Source of the DNA: Fastidiosipila sanguinis
Lineage (GTDB): Bacteria > Bacillota > Clostridia > Saccharofermentanales > Fastidiosipilaceae
Assembly: GCF_002998295.1 (NCBI RefSeq)
Contig: NZ_CP027226.1
Coordinates: 1,160,001-1,224,000, forward strand
Length of the DNA stretch: 64,000 nucleotides
Direction: 5' to 3'
In this document: piece by piece, positions 35,033 through 45,550 of the stretch
How positions within the stretch are numbered: position 1 is the stretch's first letter
Layout of the letters: each line of letters opens with the position of its first letter
The notes under the pieces: model-generated
Told to the model about the DNA's origin: nothing
Databases searched by the model: none
Seen by the model: only the letters and a program-made list of their open reading frames with translations
Program-made: the position numbers and the translations under genes

Positions 35033-38000
35033 CTATAAATAAACAATTTCTAAGCTGCTTCCTTTGTTTGTCTTCTTGACTCTAACTTGTTGCATAATCG
35101 CATCCTTAAGTTCATTCACGTGTGAAATTATTCCTATCATAGTAGATTCATCCGACATTGAAGACAAAAGTTTTGTTGCTCTTTGTAAAGCCTCCTCATC
35201 TAAAGATTCAAAACCTTCATCAATAAACATTACCTCTATCTCTATTCCACCCTTTAATTCTCGTATAGTATCAGACAGACCTAATGCTAAAGCAAGTGAA
35301 GCCATAAAAGTTTCACCTCCAGATAAACTATTAACGCTTCTACTTTTGCCTGTATAGCTATCTAAAACATCCAATTCCAAGCCATCCTGACCACTACCTC
35401 GACTAGCCTCTTCTCTATGCATCAGCAGATACCTGCCATCGCTTAACGTACTAAGTCTAGTATTAGCTGCTTTCAGTATTCTTCTAAAATAGTAAGTTTG
35501 TACAAATTGTTCGAAGGTAGTTTTCATTTTACCTCCTCGAACTTGTCCATTACTTAAAGCAGAAAACTCTTGATAAAATGCTTGCTCTTCTCTAACATTT
35601 ACTAGTTCTTTACTCAGGGTTCTAAGATTTTGTGATCTCTTTCTAAAATCATCACTTAATTTTTGCAAGATATTATATGTATAAAGGAACTTATCATAAA
35701 TCGCACTTGCTTGCTGCAGCTTGTCCTGAGCCATATCGAGATTTGGTTTCTCAAATTCGGAAGTTTTATTTTCAAGTTCAGCAATACGTATATTAGTTTG
35801 TTCATACAAACTTTCATATTCTGAAATCATCTTTCTAATAATTTCTAAGTCTTCTGTATTTCGCTCTGCTAATTCAAATTCACTTAAATCAACAAAACCA
35901 TACGCTTTCAATCTTTGCTCTAAATCAATTCGTTTAGAAGATAAGTCATTCTTTTTCTGTTCTAAATTTCTATTATCAACCTCAACTTCTGTAGAGAGTT
36001 TTATATTCTCTTTATTAACGTTCTCTAGCATAAGCTGAAGTTCATTTTGATCAGATTTTGCCTTACTTAACTCGGCATCTTTTTCACTTATAATTTTTGC
36101 TAATTTCTCTGAATTGAACTGCTCATATTTAGATTCATCTCGAGAAACAATTGCTTTTAGGGATATGCTCTCCCTTTCCAGTTTAGTTTTTGCTTCAATA
36201 ACTCCTTCAAAATCTTCCTTTATTTGATTAAGATCAACTTCAACTTTATTTTTATTGTTCTCTAATTCTTTCTTAGCTTTTAGAGCCTCATTTAGTTCTG
36301 CCGATAGAGCATTCAATTTGTTAGCTTTGTTCTTCATAAGCTCTTCAATTTTATTAATACTATCTTGGATCAAAGATACATCTTTATTTTCAAAAGCACT
36401 CTGTAAATACTCGTTTATCTCTTGCAGGTTAAAATCAAGCTTATTCTTATTCAACACTAGTTTATTAATCAGCTCTGCACTTTTGTCGTTAGCAATTTGG
36501 TTTTGTTCTCTAGCATAATTCCAATCAGCTTCAGTCGCAGATTCAACATCTTTTGTTGCAGGATTTGGGTGCTCTAACGATCCACAAACAGGACACTCTT
36601 TACCAACTTCAAGTCTATCTGCTAAAATACCAGCTTGACTTGCTAAAAATTTTCTTTCTACTTCTGCTAAATTAAGTAAACTTTTCTTTTTATTCTCTGA
36701 CGCTATATTAAATCTTTCTTCTAACTCCGATCTCTCTTTCAACAGATCATTGAGATCCGCAAAATGCGCTTTAGCTTTATTAAACTCTTCTCTATTTTTT
36801 TTGAAATTGTCTATATCATTCTTATGAGAGGATGTTCTAATTTCTAAATCGTTATATTTACTTAACTCCTGCTCTAAACTAAGCAATTTATTATTCTGAG
36901 CATCGAGCTTCTTAGATATTTCAAGTTCTTGCAAATATAATTTTTGAGTTTTATCGTTGAGTTCGAGTTCTTGGGTTTTCATCTTTTCATATTGAATTAC
37001 CTCAGGAAGTAGTTGTTTCCAACTCCTTAATTCTTGCTCTTGTTCTTCAATATGGCTCCATTTTTCTTTGAAATTGGATAGATCTAGCTCTAACTTCTGA
37101 CGTTTTTCTTGAATAAGACTTAACTTAGCTTGCTTAATCTCCAGTGTTTTCTCTAATTGTTGATGTAGTAATACTTCATGTTTATATGCGTCAGCATAAG
37201 GTTTAACTTTCTCCGCATTTTCTGCTGTAACAAGCTCATTCTTTTTATCCTGTATTAAATTATAGTTTTTCTCTAATTCTAACTTTCTGGCTTGCTTTTT
37301 CTCCAATTCAGTAAATAACTTAGATAAACTTATAGCATTGTAGTAGCTTTCATTAACTTTATTATTCTTTGTCTTTATTTCATTGAGAACTTCAGCAAAA
37401 CCCTGCAAAGAACTCATTATCTTTTGACTAGTACTTTCTAGGTATTCCAACATCTCTTTTTCAAACTCAGGGTTTATTTGGATATCCTCACTCATCCAAT
37501 CTTGAGTAAAAATAAGTTGATATTTAAAGTTCTCCTCACTAAGTCCTGTGATAGAATTTAAACAGTCCAAATCCTCAGCTAAATTTTTAGCGTTATATTT
37601 ATCAGTAAAATCAGTAAAAATTGTTTCTAAACTTGATAAAATATCAGTTTTTCTCACCTGTAAAAGTTGTAATTTATTATCAGACTCACGTTTCTTATTT
37701 TGTAAAAAAGCTTGGAAATTACTATACATATCAGTTTGAAATAATTTCCTAAAAATATTTGCTCGCTCTCTACTATTAGCTTTTAAAACCTCAGTAAACT
37801 CACCCTGGGCAATTAAAGATGTTTGTCTAAACTCAAGATAATTCATTCCTAATATATCTTCAATGATAGCGTTTGCATCTGAAATTTTTACTATTTGCTC
37901 TTTGTTCGGCAGAGTAAGCTCGACAGCAGCTTTTTGTGTTGTCCAACCATCGCCTCTTCTACTTGGACGTAAGTAATCAGGATTCCTCCTAACCTCATAT

Positions 38001-38266
38001 ATTTCCCCTCTTTGACTAAAACGTAGAAATACATAAGTCTCTGTTTCTGGGTTAGCAAAGTCACTACGTATACTATCCGCTTTTCTCCTGTCACCACTAC
38101 TCTCAGCAAATAGAGCATAAGTAATAGCATCAAATATACTAGTTTTACCGGCTCCAGTATCCCCTGATATTAAGAAAATATTTTCATTTTCAAGATTGGT
38201 AAAATCTAGACTCTCAACTCCTGCATAAGGTCCGAAGGCTGACACTTCTAAATATAACGGTTTCAT
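35033..38266 (-). CDS. sbcC: Exonuclease subunit SbcC (Rad50-like SMC ATPase)
   Basis: ATPase partner of the SbcD nuclease; the pair cleaves hairpins and protein-blocked DNA ends. It is a 1077-residue SMC-like protein. It has an N-terminal Walker A GDTGAGKTS (about 35-43), long coiled coils on both sides of a zinc hook (CPVCG, about 558-562), and a C-terminal ABC signature LSGGETFMASLALALGLSD and Walker B EVMFIDEGFESLDEEAL. Its start follows the sbcD stop directly with no gap. Length is normal for the family. Confidence 0.95.
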   Translation of the reverse strand: MKPLYLEVSAFGPYAGVESLDFTNLENENIFLISGDTGAGKTSIFDAITYALFAESSGDRRKADSIRSDFANPETETYVFLRFSQRGEIYEVRRNPDYLRPSRRGDGWTTQKAAVELTLPNKEQIVKISDANAIIEDILGMNYLEFRQTSLIAQGEFTEVLKANSRERANIFRKLFQTDMYSNFQAFLQNKKRESDNKLQLLQVRKTDILSSLETIFTDFTDKYNAKNLAEDLDCLNSITGLSEENFKYQLIFTQDWMSEDIQINPEFEKEMLEYLESTSQKIMSSLQGFAEVLNEIKTKNNKVNESYYNAISLSKLFTELEKKQARKLELEKNYNLIQDKKNELVTAENAEKVKPYADAYKHEVLLHQQLEKTLEIKQAKLSLIQEKRQKLELDLSNFKEKWSHIEEQEQELRSWKQLLPEVIQYEKMKTQELELNDKTQKLYLQELEISKKLDAQNNKLLSLEQELSKYNDLEIRTSSHKNDIDNFKKNREEFNKAKAHFADLNDLLKERSELEERFNIASENKKKSLLNLAEVERKFLASQAGILADRLEVGKECPVCGSLEHPNPATKDVESATEADWNYAREQNQIANDKSAELINKLVLNKNKLDFNLQEINEYLQSAFENKDVSLIQDSINKIEELMKNKANKLNALSAELNEALKAKKELENNKNKVEVDLNQIKEDFEGVIEAKTKLERESISLKAIVSRDESKYEQFNSEKLAKIISEKDAELSKAKSDQNELQLMLENVNKENIKLSTEVEVDNRNLEQKKNDLSSKRIDLEQRLKAYGFVDLSEFELAERNTEDLEIIRKMISEYESLYEQTNIRIAELENKTSEFEKPNLDMAQDKLQQASAIYDKFLYTYNILQKLSDDFRKRSQNLRTLSKELVNVREEQAFYQEFSALSNGQVRGGKMKTTFEQFVQTYYFRRILKAANTRLSTLSDGRYLLMHREEASRGSGQDGLELDVLDSYTGKSRSVNSLSGGETFMASLALALGLSDTIRELKGGIEIEVMFIDEGFESLDEEALQRATKLLSSMSDESTMIGIISHVNELKDAIMQQVRVKKTNKGSSLEIVYL

Positions 38267-39457
38267 TTAGTCAACCTCCCTGTCTATTTTTTCTTCCTTT
38301 AGACGCAATTCATTCCACAACATCTCTAATTTTTCTGCATCTTTTTCACTTAAATCTATTCCCTGTTGCAATTGATAAAAATTTCTAAACAAATCAATAA
38401 AGCCTTGTTGAGAAAAGTCCTCATAGTAATCTTCTGATTCAAGTTCACTCAGTTGATAATCTCTTTCTACTCGTAATTGTACAATATTAGGATAAAAGCT
38501 TTGCAGTCTTCTCATTGGATCTACAGGACGCTCAGCATCAGTTAAATTCACTCTCAAAATATCGTTTAATCTAGGTGAATTATTATTGGCTAACTCTCTA
38601 GCTTCTGACAAAAGCTCATCTAAGTTCCCGCTAAGTTCTCTTACTTCACGTATTGGATTTAAGTATTTTAATTCAATCTTTGCTGCTTCCCCAACCTCTC
38701 CTAATTCAACTATTGGAACAGATTTTCTTTGATTCATTTCAGAAAATGAATATGCTAAAGGTGAGCCAGCATAACGAAGATAGTCTTTTGTTAATCTTTG
38801 TGGCCTATGAATGTGTCCTAAAGCACCATACGAATAATCTGCAAGCAACTTTACATCTATGGCATCCAATCCACCAATTATATCAAGCTCTGATTCAGAT
38901 AATTTGACAGGATCTATACCTGCCCAGAACTGATGCGAAAGAATAACCTTACGTTCATTTCCAGGCAAATTTAAATTTTCTAGTATGAAACGAGTAGCGT
39001 CTGTATAAGATTGCAATTGATCAATTGCTTCTGGAAACAAAACCTTAATTTCATGCAACCTAAAGAAAGGCAATAACACAAAATTCACTGGACCATATTC
39101 ATCACATAACCTTAAAACTTCAGGCAAGCCTTCAAGTTTACCTGCTAGATGAATATTCATATTTTCCAAAATAGGCTTAGCATAAGCTAATCTGGACGGA
39201 GCATCATGATTACCAGCAATCATTAAGACATGCACATTTAATTTAGATAGTTCTGCAAGAAAATCACTAAGCATATCAACTGCAAAAGCCTGTGATTGAG
39301 CTTTGTCATAAACATCTCCTGAAATTAAAACAGCATCAAGATTTTCTGCGGAAATTATCTCAACTATCTCAGCTAAGATATGTTTTTGATCTTCAATTAA
39401 AGATAGTTCATTAAATTTTTTACCAATATGTAAGTCTGCTAAATGTGCGAAACGCAT
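38267..39457 (-). CDS. sbcD: Exonuclease subunit SbcD (Mre11-like)
   Basis: Metal-dependent nuclease subunit. The 396 residues start MRFAHLADLHIGK, followed by ISGDVYDKA and MIAGNHDAPSR, then LSHQFWAG and GHIHRPQ; these are the phosphodiesterase motifs that bind two metal ions. The C-terminal part mediates SbcC/DNA contact. It follows the YhaM-type exonuclease by 41 nt and is directly followed by sbcC, so the three nucleases may be coexpressed. Confidence 0.95.
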   Translation of the reverse strand: MRFAHLADLHIGKKFNELSLIEDQKHILAEIVEIISAENLDAVLISGDVYDKAQSQAFAVDMLSDFLAELSKLNVHVLMIAGNHDAPSRLAYAKPILENMNIHLAGKLEGLPEVLRLCDEYGPVNFVLLPFFRLHEIKVLFPEAIDQLQSYTDATRFILENLNLPGNERKVILSHQFWAGIDPVKLSESELDIIGGLDAIDVKLLADYSYGALGHIHRPQRLTKDYLRYAGSPLAYSFSEMNQRKSVPIVELGEVGEAAKIELKYLNPIREVRELSGNLDELLSEARELANNNSPRLNDILRVNLTDAERPVDPMRRLQSFYPNIVQLRVERDYQLSELESEDYYEDFSQQGFIDLFRNFYQLQQGIDLSEKDAEKLEMLWNELRLKEEKIDREVD

Positions 39458-39498
39458 TATCTTGCAAAGCCTTTCTTATTGTTTTGCATACCCTAACA

Positions 39499-40428
39499 CT
39501 AGTACTCTAGTCCTGCTAAATAACCCCAATCTCTAACAAAAATTCTCTTATCAGTAGAAGCTTGCTCTTTTTGAACTAGATCAGTAACCTGACTCTCAAT
39601 AGTATCAACGTAGTGTACTATTGCACATGCAACCGTTGTTGGTCTATCCCCATAATCTCCATGGTGACCAATAATTATAGATTGCAGTTGTCTATAGAAT
39701 TTTTCATCATAAGTTTCAATAATCTTATCTTTGAACTCTGCTATGTACTCAATTCCTCTAGCTCTATGGTTCGCATACCAATATTCAGCCATCTCTAAAT
39801 CATTGTATTCAAATACTTTTCCAATATCATGCAAAAAGGTTCCCATGGTCAAAAGGTCAGCATGTTTTTTGAGATAATCATCATTATCTATCAAAACAGC
39901 CAAAATTCTTAACATCTTACTTGAATGGTGGGCTAATCCACGAATTACGTTGTCGTGATGACTAGTTGCCGCACCCTCTATCCAAAATCTATTACCAATA
40001 GTTTCTGAATTTGTAATCTCGTCTAGTAGTTTCCAACATTTATCACTCACACCGAGCTTACTTAAATGTTGTTTAGCATCATTAAAAATCTCTTCAACTC
40101 TATCTTTTTCTACACTTGGAAGAAAATCATGTTTACTCAATTTATCATCTTTTTGAACTTCTATATTTTGTACCGTTAAATAAATTTGGTTATTGAATTC
40201 AGATCCTACAACTTCGGCTTCATATACACCCGTTCCATTTTCTAAAACAGTCTTAAAAATCGGCTCATTCCATATTTTAAATTCTACTTCTTGATTTTTA
40301 TTGACAAATTTTCCTACCATGTAGTCGTCTTTTTTCCCACTCCTAAGCTGTGGTTCAGCGAGTATATAAACAGCTCCTGAAGTTCTCAAACCACGTTCTG
40401 TTGCTTTTTCTAAATCCAAAATTGCCAT
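39499..40428 (-). CDS. 3'-5' exoribonuclease YhaM family (OB fold + HD domain)
   Basis: 309 residues. The N-terminal part resembles the OB-type nucleic-acid-binding domain of YhaM (about 20-100). The HD phosphohydrolase domain follows, with GLAHHSSKML, MGTFLHDIGKVFEY and SIIIGHHGDYG supplying the metal ligands. In B. subtilis YhaM degrades short RNAs and also DNA from the 3' end. The position just upstream of sbcDC parallels the yha cluster, where yhaM neighbours SbcD/SbcC-like proteins. Confidence 0.88.
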   Translation of the reverse strand: MAILDLEKATERGLRTSGAVYILAEPQLRSGKKDDYMVGKFVNKNQEVEFKIWNEPIFKTVLENGTGVYEAEVVGSEFNNQIYLTVQNIEVQKDDKLSKHDFLPSVEKDRVEEIFNDAKQHLSKLGVSDKCWKLLDEITNSETIGNRFWIEGAATSHHDNVIRGLAHHSSKMLRILAVLIDNDDYLKKHADLLTMGTFLHDIGKVFEYNDLEMAEYWYANHRARGIEYIAEFKDKIIETYDEKFYRQLQSIIIGHHGDYGDRPTTVACAIVHYVDTIESQVTDLVQKEQASTDKRIFVRDWGYLAGLEY

Positions 40429-40500
40429 GTGTTCCTCTTTCTAATTAATATATTTTAAGATTTATTTCCTTATAAAAATCATTTAAACAACTAGTCAGTA

Positions 40501-41334
40501 CTACTTAATGAGTTTTAATAACTTCTTAGCTACAGCATCTTCGTCATTGTTACCTATAATTTCATCTGCGATAAGCTTTACATTTTCCTTTGAGTTCTCC
40601 ACAGCATATGAATAGTCTGCTTCGTTCATCATAGGGATATCGTTTGTATTATCGACAAAAACTAACATCTCATCGGCTCCAGTACTTTCTCTAAGCTCTT
40701 TGGTTGCAGTACCTTTATCCACTCCTGCTATATGAACTTCAAGTATCCAGTCATCAGTATAGACATCCAGATAAAGCAAAGTATCAACATTTTCTACTTC
40801 ATCTATTGCGAGTTTGACATCGCTTAAGTCATCAAACTTTCCTAACAAGGTGAAATAAATTACTTCGAACTTTTTTAAATAATTGTAATTCTCTATTACT
40901 TCAAAACGTTTATTGAATTTGACAACTCGTTCATCCTTAAAATATTTCATCTCAGGTGTTAGTTTTTCATCTTCATATGTATAACAAATTAATTCTTCAT
41001 TTTGAATTGTATATACAAAAGCTGGTACCTTTTTAGTTTCAATAATATCTAAAATTGCATCTCTCTGTGCACAAGTAAAGTTATGTTGTTTAATATAACG
41101 CTTATTCTTAAGATCATAGATGGCCATACCATTCATTAAAATTACTGGTTCTTTAATATCTAATCCAGCAAGAATTCCATTTGCTGTGGCAGCTGTTCTA
41201 GCAGTAGCAATTGAGAAATTTAAACCTTTAGCTATTAAATCATTTATTGTATTTCTAGAAAATTCAGATACTACACCAGAAGTATTCAAAAGAGTACCAT
41301 CAAGGTCACTTACATATAATTTTTTCATTTTCAT
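40501..41334 (-). CDS. Cof-type HAD-superfamily hydrolase
   Basis: Predicted sugar-phosphate or nucleotide phosphatase, 277 residues. HAD motif I is YVSDLDGTLLNT; motif II lies near NFSIATARTAATANG. The type II cap covers about residues 85-190. Motif III/IV is HIAGVDKGTATKEL ... MLVFVDNTNDIPMMNEADYSYAVEN. In Cof-type proteins motif IV is usually GDxxND; here VDNTNDIPM keeps only part of that pattern. AGGTGG lies 6 nt before the first of two nearby ATG codons. Substrate unknown. Confidence 0.9.
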   Translation of the reverse strand: MKMKKLYVSDLDGTLLNTSGVVSEFSRNTINDLIAKGLNFSIATARTAATANGILAGLDIKEPVILMNGMAIYDLKNKRYIKQHNFTCAQRDAILDIIETKKVPAFVYTIQNEELICYTYEDEKLTPEMKYFKDERVVKFNKRFEVIENYNYLKKFEVIYFTLLGKFDDLSDVKLAIDEVENVDTLLYLDVYTDDWILEVHIAGVDKGTATKELRESTGADEMLVFVDNTNDIPMMNEADYSYAVENSKENVKLIADEIIGNNDEDAVAKKLLKLIK

Positions 41335-41393
41335 CAGATACCACCTTAAAGTATTTCTAATAGATACATTACCACAAAGGGCTTAATCTTGAG

Positions 41394-41466
41394 TAAGAAA
41401 AAACCTCCGAAAAAGTAACAAGTTTCACTTTTGTAAGTTAAAACAATAATCACTTCATCGAAGGTT
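41394..41466 (-). terminator. Long-loop terminator downstream of the lysine-tailed protein gene
   Basis: On the minus strand AACCTTCGA pairs with TCGGAGGTT across about 48 nt that contain a smaller ACAAAAGTG/CACTTTTGT-like stem, then TTTTTTCTTACT. It ends transcription from the gene upstream (stop at 41500) before the HAD gene. Confidence 0.7.
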
Positions 41467-41499
41467 AATAATCAAAAAATCCAAATTTACTAAGACATT

Positions 41500-41862
41500 T
41501 TACTTTTTACTTGTCTTTTTAGTTTTTTTGCTAGTAGAAGTTGTTTTTTTATCTGATGCATCCTTCTTAGGACTCTTCTCTAGAGTTTTTTCATCTTTCT
41601 CAGTAACAACTTCTTTTAAAGTTTCTTCGCCACAAACTCTTAGTATCCATTCTTTTGCATCTTCTAGTTCTAAAGGAATAATATCTTCCTCAGAATATTG
41701 AGATTCTGCACCACCTTGAACTAGCAAGAAGAAGTCACCTGCATTTTTCTTATACATCTCTTCTTCGAATCCATAAGGGTTACCAAATTCACCTTCTACA
41801 TTTTTGCCAATGTATTTTGACTTCTCTGTATCATATATCTTTCTACCAATCTTTTTTCTCAT
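41500..41862 (-). CDS. Small protein with conserved N-terminus and Lys/Ser/Thr tail, unknown function
   Basis: 120 residues. The first ~85 (KKIGRKIYDTEKSKYIGK... FFLLVQGGAESQYSEEDIIPLELEDAKEWIL) look like a small family I have seen in Firmicute genomes, often on mobile elements, with no known function. The last ~35 residues are almost only Lys, Ser, Thr, Glu and Asp (ending KTTSTSKKTKKTSKK), likely disordered and nucleic-acid-binding or a spacer. GGAGG lies 8 nt before the ATG. It is monocistronic with a terminator. Confidence 0.72.
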   Translation of the reverse strand: MRKKIGRKIYDTEKSKYIGKNVEGEFGNPYGFEEEMYKKNAGDFFLLVQGGAESQYSEEDIIPLELEDAKEWILRVCGEETLKEVVTEKDEKTLEKSPKKDASDKKTTSTSKKTKKTSKK

Positions 41863-42043
41863 TCTAAAGCCTCCTAATAGAATTTAAACGCTTATACACC
41901 GAATTGATGTACTATACATATTATACATAAATCAGTACAAATAGCGCAAATAGCTTTATTTGCAGTAAAAGTTTTTACATTCAACCACGGTGAATTTAGC
42001 AATCAAATGAATTTTCATAACTCTATTTCAGAAAATCACAAAA

Positions 42044-44458
42044 CTACTTAACCACGATATTAACTAATCTCTGTGGAACGTAAATTTCTTTAACAATGGT
42101 CTTGCCTTCAAGATATGATTGAACTCCCTCAAGTTCCTTTGCTCTAGCCATAACTTCATCCTTATCCAAGTCACGAGCTATGACAAGCTTATCTCTAACT
42201 TTACCATTGACTTGAACTGCAATCTCTATCTCATTTTCAATAGTCTTGCTTTCTTCAAATTCTGGCCAAGTCTGGTCTGTTATTCTGCCTGAGAATCCTA
42301 CATTCTCCCAAATCTCTTCGGCTATATGAGGAGCAAATGGGTTTAAAAGTATCAAGAATGTTGCTAATTCTGCTTTATTAACTTGACCTAAGTCAAAGAA
42401 TTTGTTTATTAAAGTCATAAGTTGGGCTACAGCTGTATTGCCCTTTAGTTTCTCAATATCTTCGCCAACTTTTTTAATGCTTTGGTGCATCAATGTTTCT
42501 GTATCAGTTCTATATTCCTCACCATCTACAAGTATTTCTTGTAATGACCAGACTCTCTCCAAGAATCTCAAGCAGCCTTTAATACCGTTTGTATTCCATG
42601 GGGCAGCTTTCTCAAAGTCACCGATAAACACTTCGTAAACACGCAATGTATCAGCACCATAATTTTCTATAATTTCATCTGGGTTTACTACATTACCTCT
42701 GGACTTACTCATTTTCTCGCCATTCTCACCTAAAATCATTCCATGAGATGTACGCTTCATGTAAGGTTCTGAAGTATCCACTACTCCCAGATCAAATAAG
42801 AACTTGTACCAAAACCTTGAGTACAATAAGTGTAAGGTTGTATGCTCCATACCACCGTTATACCAGTCTATAGGCATCCAGTAATCAATCTTATCCTTAC
42901 TTGCTAATGCTTCATTATTATGTGGATCAACATATCTTAAGTAATACCAAGAAGATCCTGCCCATTGAGGCATGGTATCAGTTTCTCTCTTAGCTTTACC
43001 ACCACAATCAGGGCAAGTTGTCTCTACCCAGTCAGTAATATTTGCTAATGGAGATTCTCCGGTATCAGTAGGCTCATAAACCTCTACTTCAGGTAGTGTC
43101 AAAGGTAATTCACTCTCTGGCAACGCTACTAGACCACAGTTCTCACAATCAACAATAGGAATTGGTTCTCCCCAATAACGTTGACGACTAAATACCCAGT
43201 CTCTTAATTTGAAGTTAGTTTTTCTTTCGCCAATATGTTCTGACTCAAGCCATTCAAACATGAATTCAATGGCATCTTTAACATCTTTACCATTTAAGAA
43301 ATCAGAGTTCACCAAAATTCCACTATCTGTATCGGTATAAGCAGATTCAGAAATATCTCCCCCACTTACTACTTCAACTATATCAAGATCAAATTTCTTC
43401 GCAAATTCATAGTCTCTAGTGTCATGAGCTGGTACTGCCATAATTGCTCCTGTACCGTATGTGGACAAAACATAGTCAGAAATAAAGATAGGAACTTCTT
43501 TATTATTTGCAGGATTGATTGCACTTATACCTTCAATTTTCACGCCTGTCTTTTCTTTATTCATTTCAGTACGCTCAAAATCAGACTTGCTTGCTGCAAA
43601 TTCCTGATAGGCCTTAACCTCATCAAGATTTTTGATTTTATCCTCATTTAACTTCAACAATTCATGTTCAGGGGATAAGACTAAATAAGTCGCACCAAAA
43701 ATAGTATCAGGACGTGTTGTATATACTTCAATAAATTCATCTATATTAGTATTAAATTTAATTTGAGCACCATGAGATCTTCCGATCCAGTTTTTTTGTT
43801 GTGTCTTAACTCTTTCGATAAAGTCTAGGTCATCTAAATCATCAACCAAGCGATCTGCATACGCTGTTATTTTCAACATCCATTGCTCTTTATCTTTATG
43901 AATTACTTGAGCACCACAACGCTCACAAGCTCCATCGATTACCTCTTCGTTAGCTAGAACTGTTTTATCTTCAGGACACCAGTTAACTTTCATCTTAGAT
44001 TTATAAGCTAAGCCTTTTTTGAATAATTGAATGAATATCCATTGAGTCCATTTATAATACTCAGGATCTGTGGTATTTATCTCTCTATCCCAGTCGAATG
44101 AGTAACCTAGAGACTTCAATTGGCGTTTAAAGTTTGCAATATTATTTTTTGTAACTATAGCAGGATGTATCTTGTTCTTGATAGCAAAATTCTCTGTAGG
44201 CAAGCCAAAAGCATCCCATCCCATTGGATATAAAACGTTGTAACCTTCCAGACGTCTCTTACGTGCAACTAAATCCAAAGCAGTATATGATCTTGGGTGA
44301 CCTACATGCAATCCATTAGCTGAAGGGTATGGAAACTCTATTAAGCAATAAAACTTCTCTTTATCGCTGAAATCCTCTGCTGCAAAAACTTTAGTTTCAT
44401 CCCAAATATCTTGCCATTTTTTCTCTATTTCAGAAAAATTATAACTCTGCATACTCAT
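42044..44458 (-). CDS. leuS: Leucyl-tRNA synthetase
   Basis: Charges tRNA-Leu. The 804 residues are complete: HIGH-like motif [16 protein letters not shown], zinc-binding CPEDKTV...CERCG, the CP1 editing domain with [15 protein letters not shown] and [15 protein letters not shown], the second CENCG/CPDCGG zinc site, KMSKS ([12 protein letters not shown]), and the C-terminal anticodon-binding part ending [11 protein letters not shown]. It lies 93 nt after the folT-like gene. No T-box is seen in the leader. Confidence 0.98.
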   Translation of the reverse strand: MSMQSYNFSEIEKKWQDIWDETKVFAAEDFSDKEKFYCLIEFPYPSANGLHVGHPRSYTALDLVARKRRLEGYNVLYPMGWDAFGLPTENFAIKNKIHPAIVTKNNIANFKRQLKSLGYSFDWDREINTTDPEYYKWTQWIFIQLFKKGLAYKSKMKVNWCPEDKTVLANEEVIDGACERCGAQVIHKDKEQWMLKITAYADRLVDDLDDLDFIERVKTQQKNWIGRSHGAQIKFNTNIDEFIEVYTTRPDTIFGATYLVLSPEHELLKLNEDKIKNLDEVKAYQEFAASKSDFERTEMNKEKTGVKIEGISAINPANNKEVPIFISDYVLSTYGTGAIMAVPAHDTRDYEFAKKFDLDIVEVVSGGDISESAYTDTDSGILVNSDFLNGKDVKDAIEFMFEWLESEHIGERKTNFKLRDWVFSRQRYWGEPIPIVDCENCGLVALPESELPLTLPEVEVYEPTDTGESPLANITDWVETTCPDCGGKAKRETDTMPQWAGSSWYYLRYVDPHNNEALASKDKIDYWMPIDWYNGGMEHTTLHLLYSRFWYKFLFDLGVVDTSEPYMKRTSHGMILGENGEKMSKSRGNVVNPDEIIENYGADTLRVYEVFIGDFEKAAPWNTNGIKGCLRFLERVWSLQEILVDGEEYRTDTETLMHQSIKKVGEDIEKLKGNTAVAQLMTLINKFFDLGQVNKAELATFLILLNPFAPHIAEEIWENVGFSGRITDQTWPEFEESKTIENEIEIAVQVNGKVRDKLVIARDLDKDEVMARAKELEGVQSYLEGKTIVKEIYVPQRLVNIVVK

Positions 44459-44551
44459 TCTCCTAATCGCTTAAACTCTTATCAAAATATTATACACGAC
44501 TTTAAAATATTAGTTTTATTTCATCACAAAATAACTGCCATAAATATCAAT

Positions 44552-45151
44552 CTATTTAGATTTCTCTTTTTTTCCAACAGAGAAAGTAATAAATTCACTT
44601 TCGCTTGGAAGTTTATTTTCAATTGGTTTTAAGGCTGTAATTAATAGAAGCTCAATAATTATATATAGTATACCCATTATTGCCGAGTTCAAAATTCTTG
44701 GTTTCATTAGTACATATATAGACTTCCCTAGAAGTTCTGCCAAGAAGTAAGATCTTAATAAAATCGAACAAAGTATGGTAGTGATAACATTTGTAGCCAA
44801 GATTACTTTCCAGTCAACTTTCTTTTTATTAAGAAGCATCATAAGTCCTGCAATAAGACCTTGTAATCCAGCAGTTATAGTAAAACCCCAGTGAAATGCT
44901 GCTCCATTAGAATTTATAAAAAATGCTAATGTATTTGTAATTATTGCGATAGCAAAGCCATAAATAGGTCCCAATATATAGCCAGCAATATGCAAAACTG
45001 CGTTAGCAACACTAAACTTAAAGACTACTATATATACATTCAGGTAAATGGAGCATATCAAAGTAATAGCTATTAAAATAGATGCTAAAGCTAATCTTTT
45101 CAACCTATATTGCCTATCCAAAAAATCTTTTACATTTCTTTTGTTCATCAA
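44552..45151 (-). CDS. folT: Folate-type ECF transporter S component
   Basis: 199-residue integral membrane protein with about six helices. It resembles FolT substrate-binding subunits: FSVANAVLHIAGYILGPIYGFAIAIITNTLAFFIN, then GAAFHWGFTITAGLQGLIAGLMML. The C-terminal third has SLLRSYFLAELLG and a final helix IIIELLLITAL. FolT works with shared EcfA/A'/T components, which are not in this window. No riboswitch is seen in its leader. The folate assignment is by resemblance; another vitamin cannot be excluded. Confidence 0.75.
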   Translation of the reverse strand: MMNKRNVKDFLDRQYRLKRLALASILIAITLICSIYLNVYIVVFKFSVANAVLHIAGYILGPIYGFAIAIITNTLAFFINSNGAAFHWGFTITAGLQGLIAGLMMLLNKKKVDWKVILATNVITTILCSILLRSYFLAELLGKSIYVLMKPRILNSAIMGILYIIIELLLITALKPIENKLPSESEFITFSVGKKEKSK

Positions 45152-45280
45152 TTAACCCTCCGAATAAAAACTCCTATTTCTCAAAGTTTACTGTCAAAGT
45201 ATTAAAAAAGCAATTACAGCATTTATGAGTAATTTGTATACTTTTTCATAATCAAACAAAAAACTGTTAAGCAAATAAAA

Positions 45281-45309
45281 ATCCCGAAAACCTTTTAGTT
45301 TACGGGATT
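45281..45309 (-). terminator. Terminator after tRNA-Val
   Basis: On the minus strand AATCCCGTAAAC pairs with GTTTTCGGGATT, then TTTTATTT, directly after the tRNA 3' end. Confidence 0.85.
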
Positions 45310-45315
45310 CTAGTA

Positions 45316-45392
45316 TGGTGGGTGATACAGGACTTGAACCAGTGACCTCTTGCGTGTCGAGCAAGCGCTCTGACCAACTGAGCTAATCACCC
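45316..45392 (-). tRNA. tRNA-Val (anticodon GAC)
   Basis: 77 nt on the minus strand: acceptor GGGTGAT/ATCACCC, D arm GCTC...GAGC, anticodon stem CTTGC/GCAAG around loop TCGACAC, T loop GGTTCAAGTCC, and encoded CCA. GAC reads GUC/GUU valine codons. One IS30 copy is inserted about 145 bp upstream of its 5' end. Confidence 0.96.
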
Positions 45393-45550
45393 GTGTATTC
45401 AATTTGATATTTACTTATCTTAATTACATCAGTATAAAAGTTCACTAACATTCAGCTGCACTTTTCAAAAGCTTCTTCTTAAGACAGTGATATGAATTAT
45501 AGAGAGTATTTCAAATATAGTCAAATAATTTTTTTGTCTATATTAAGTCT

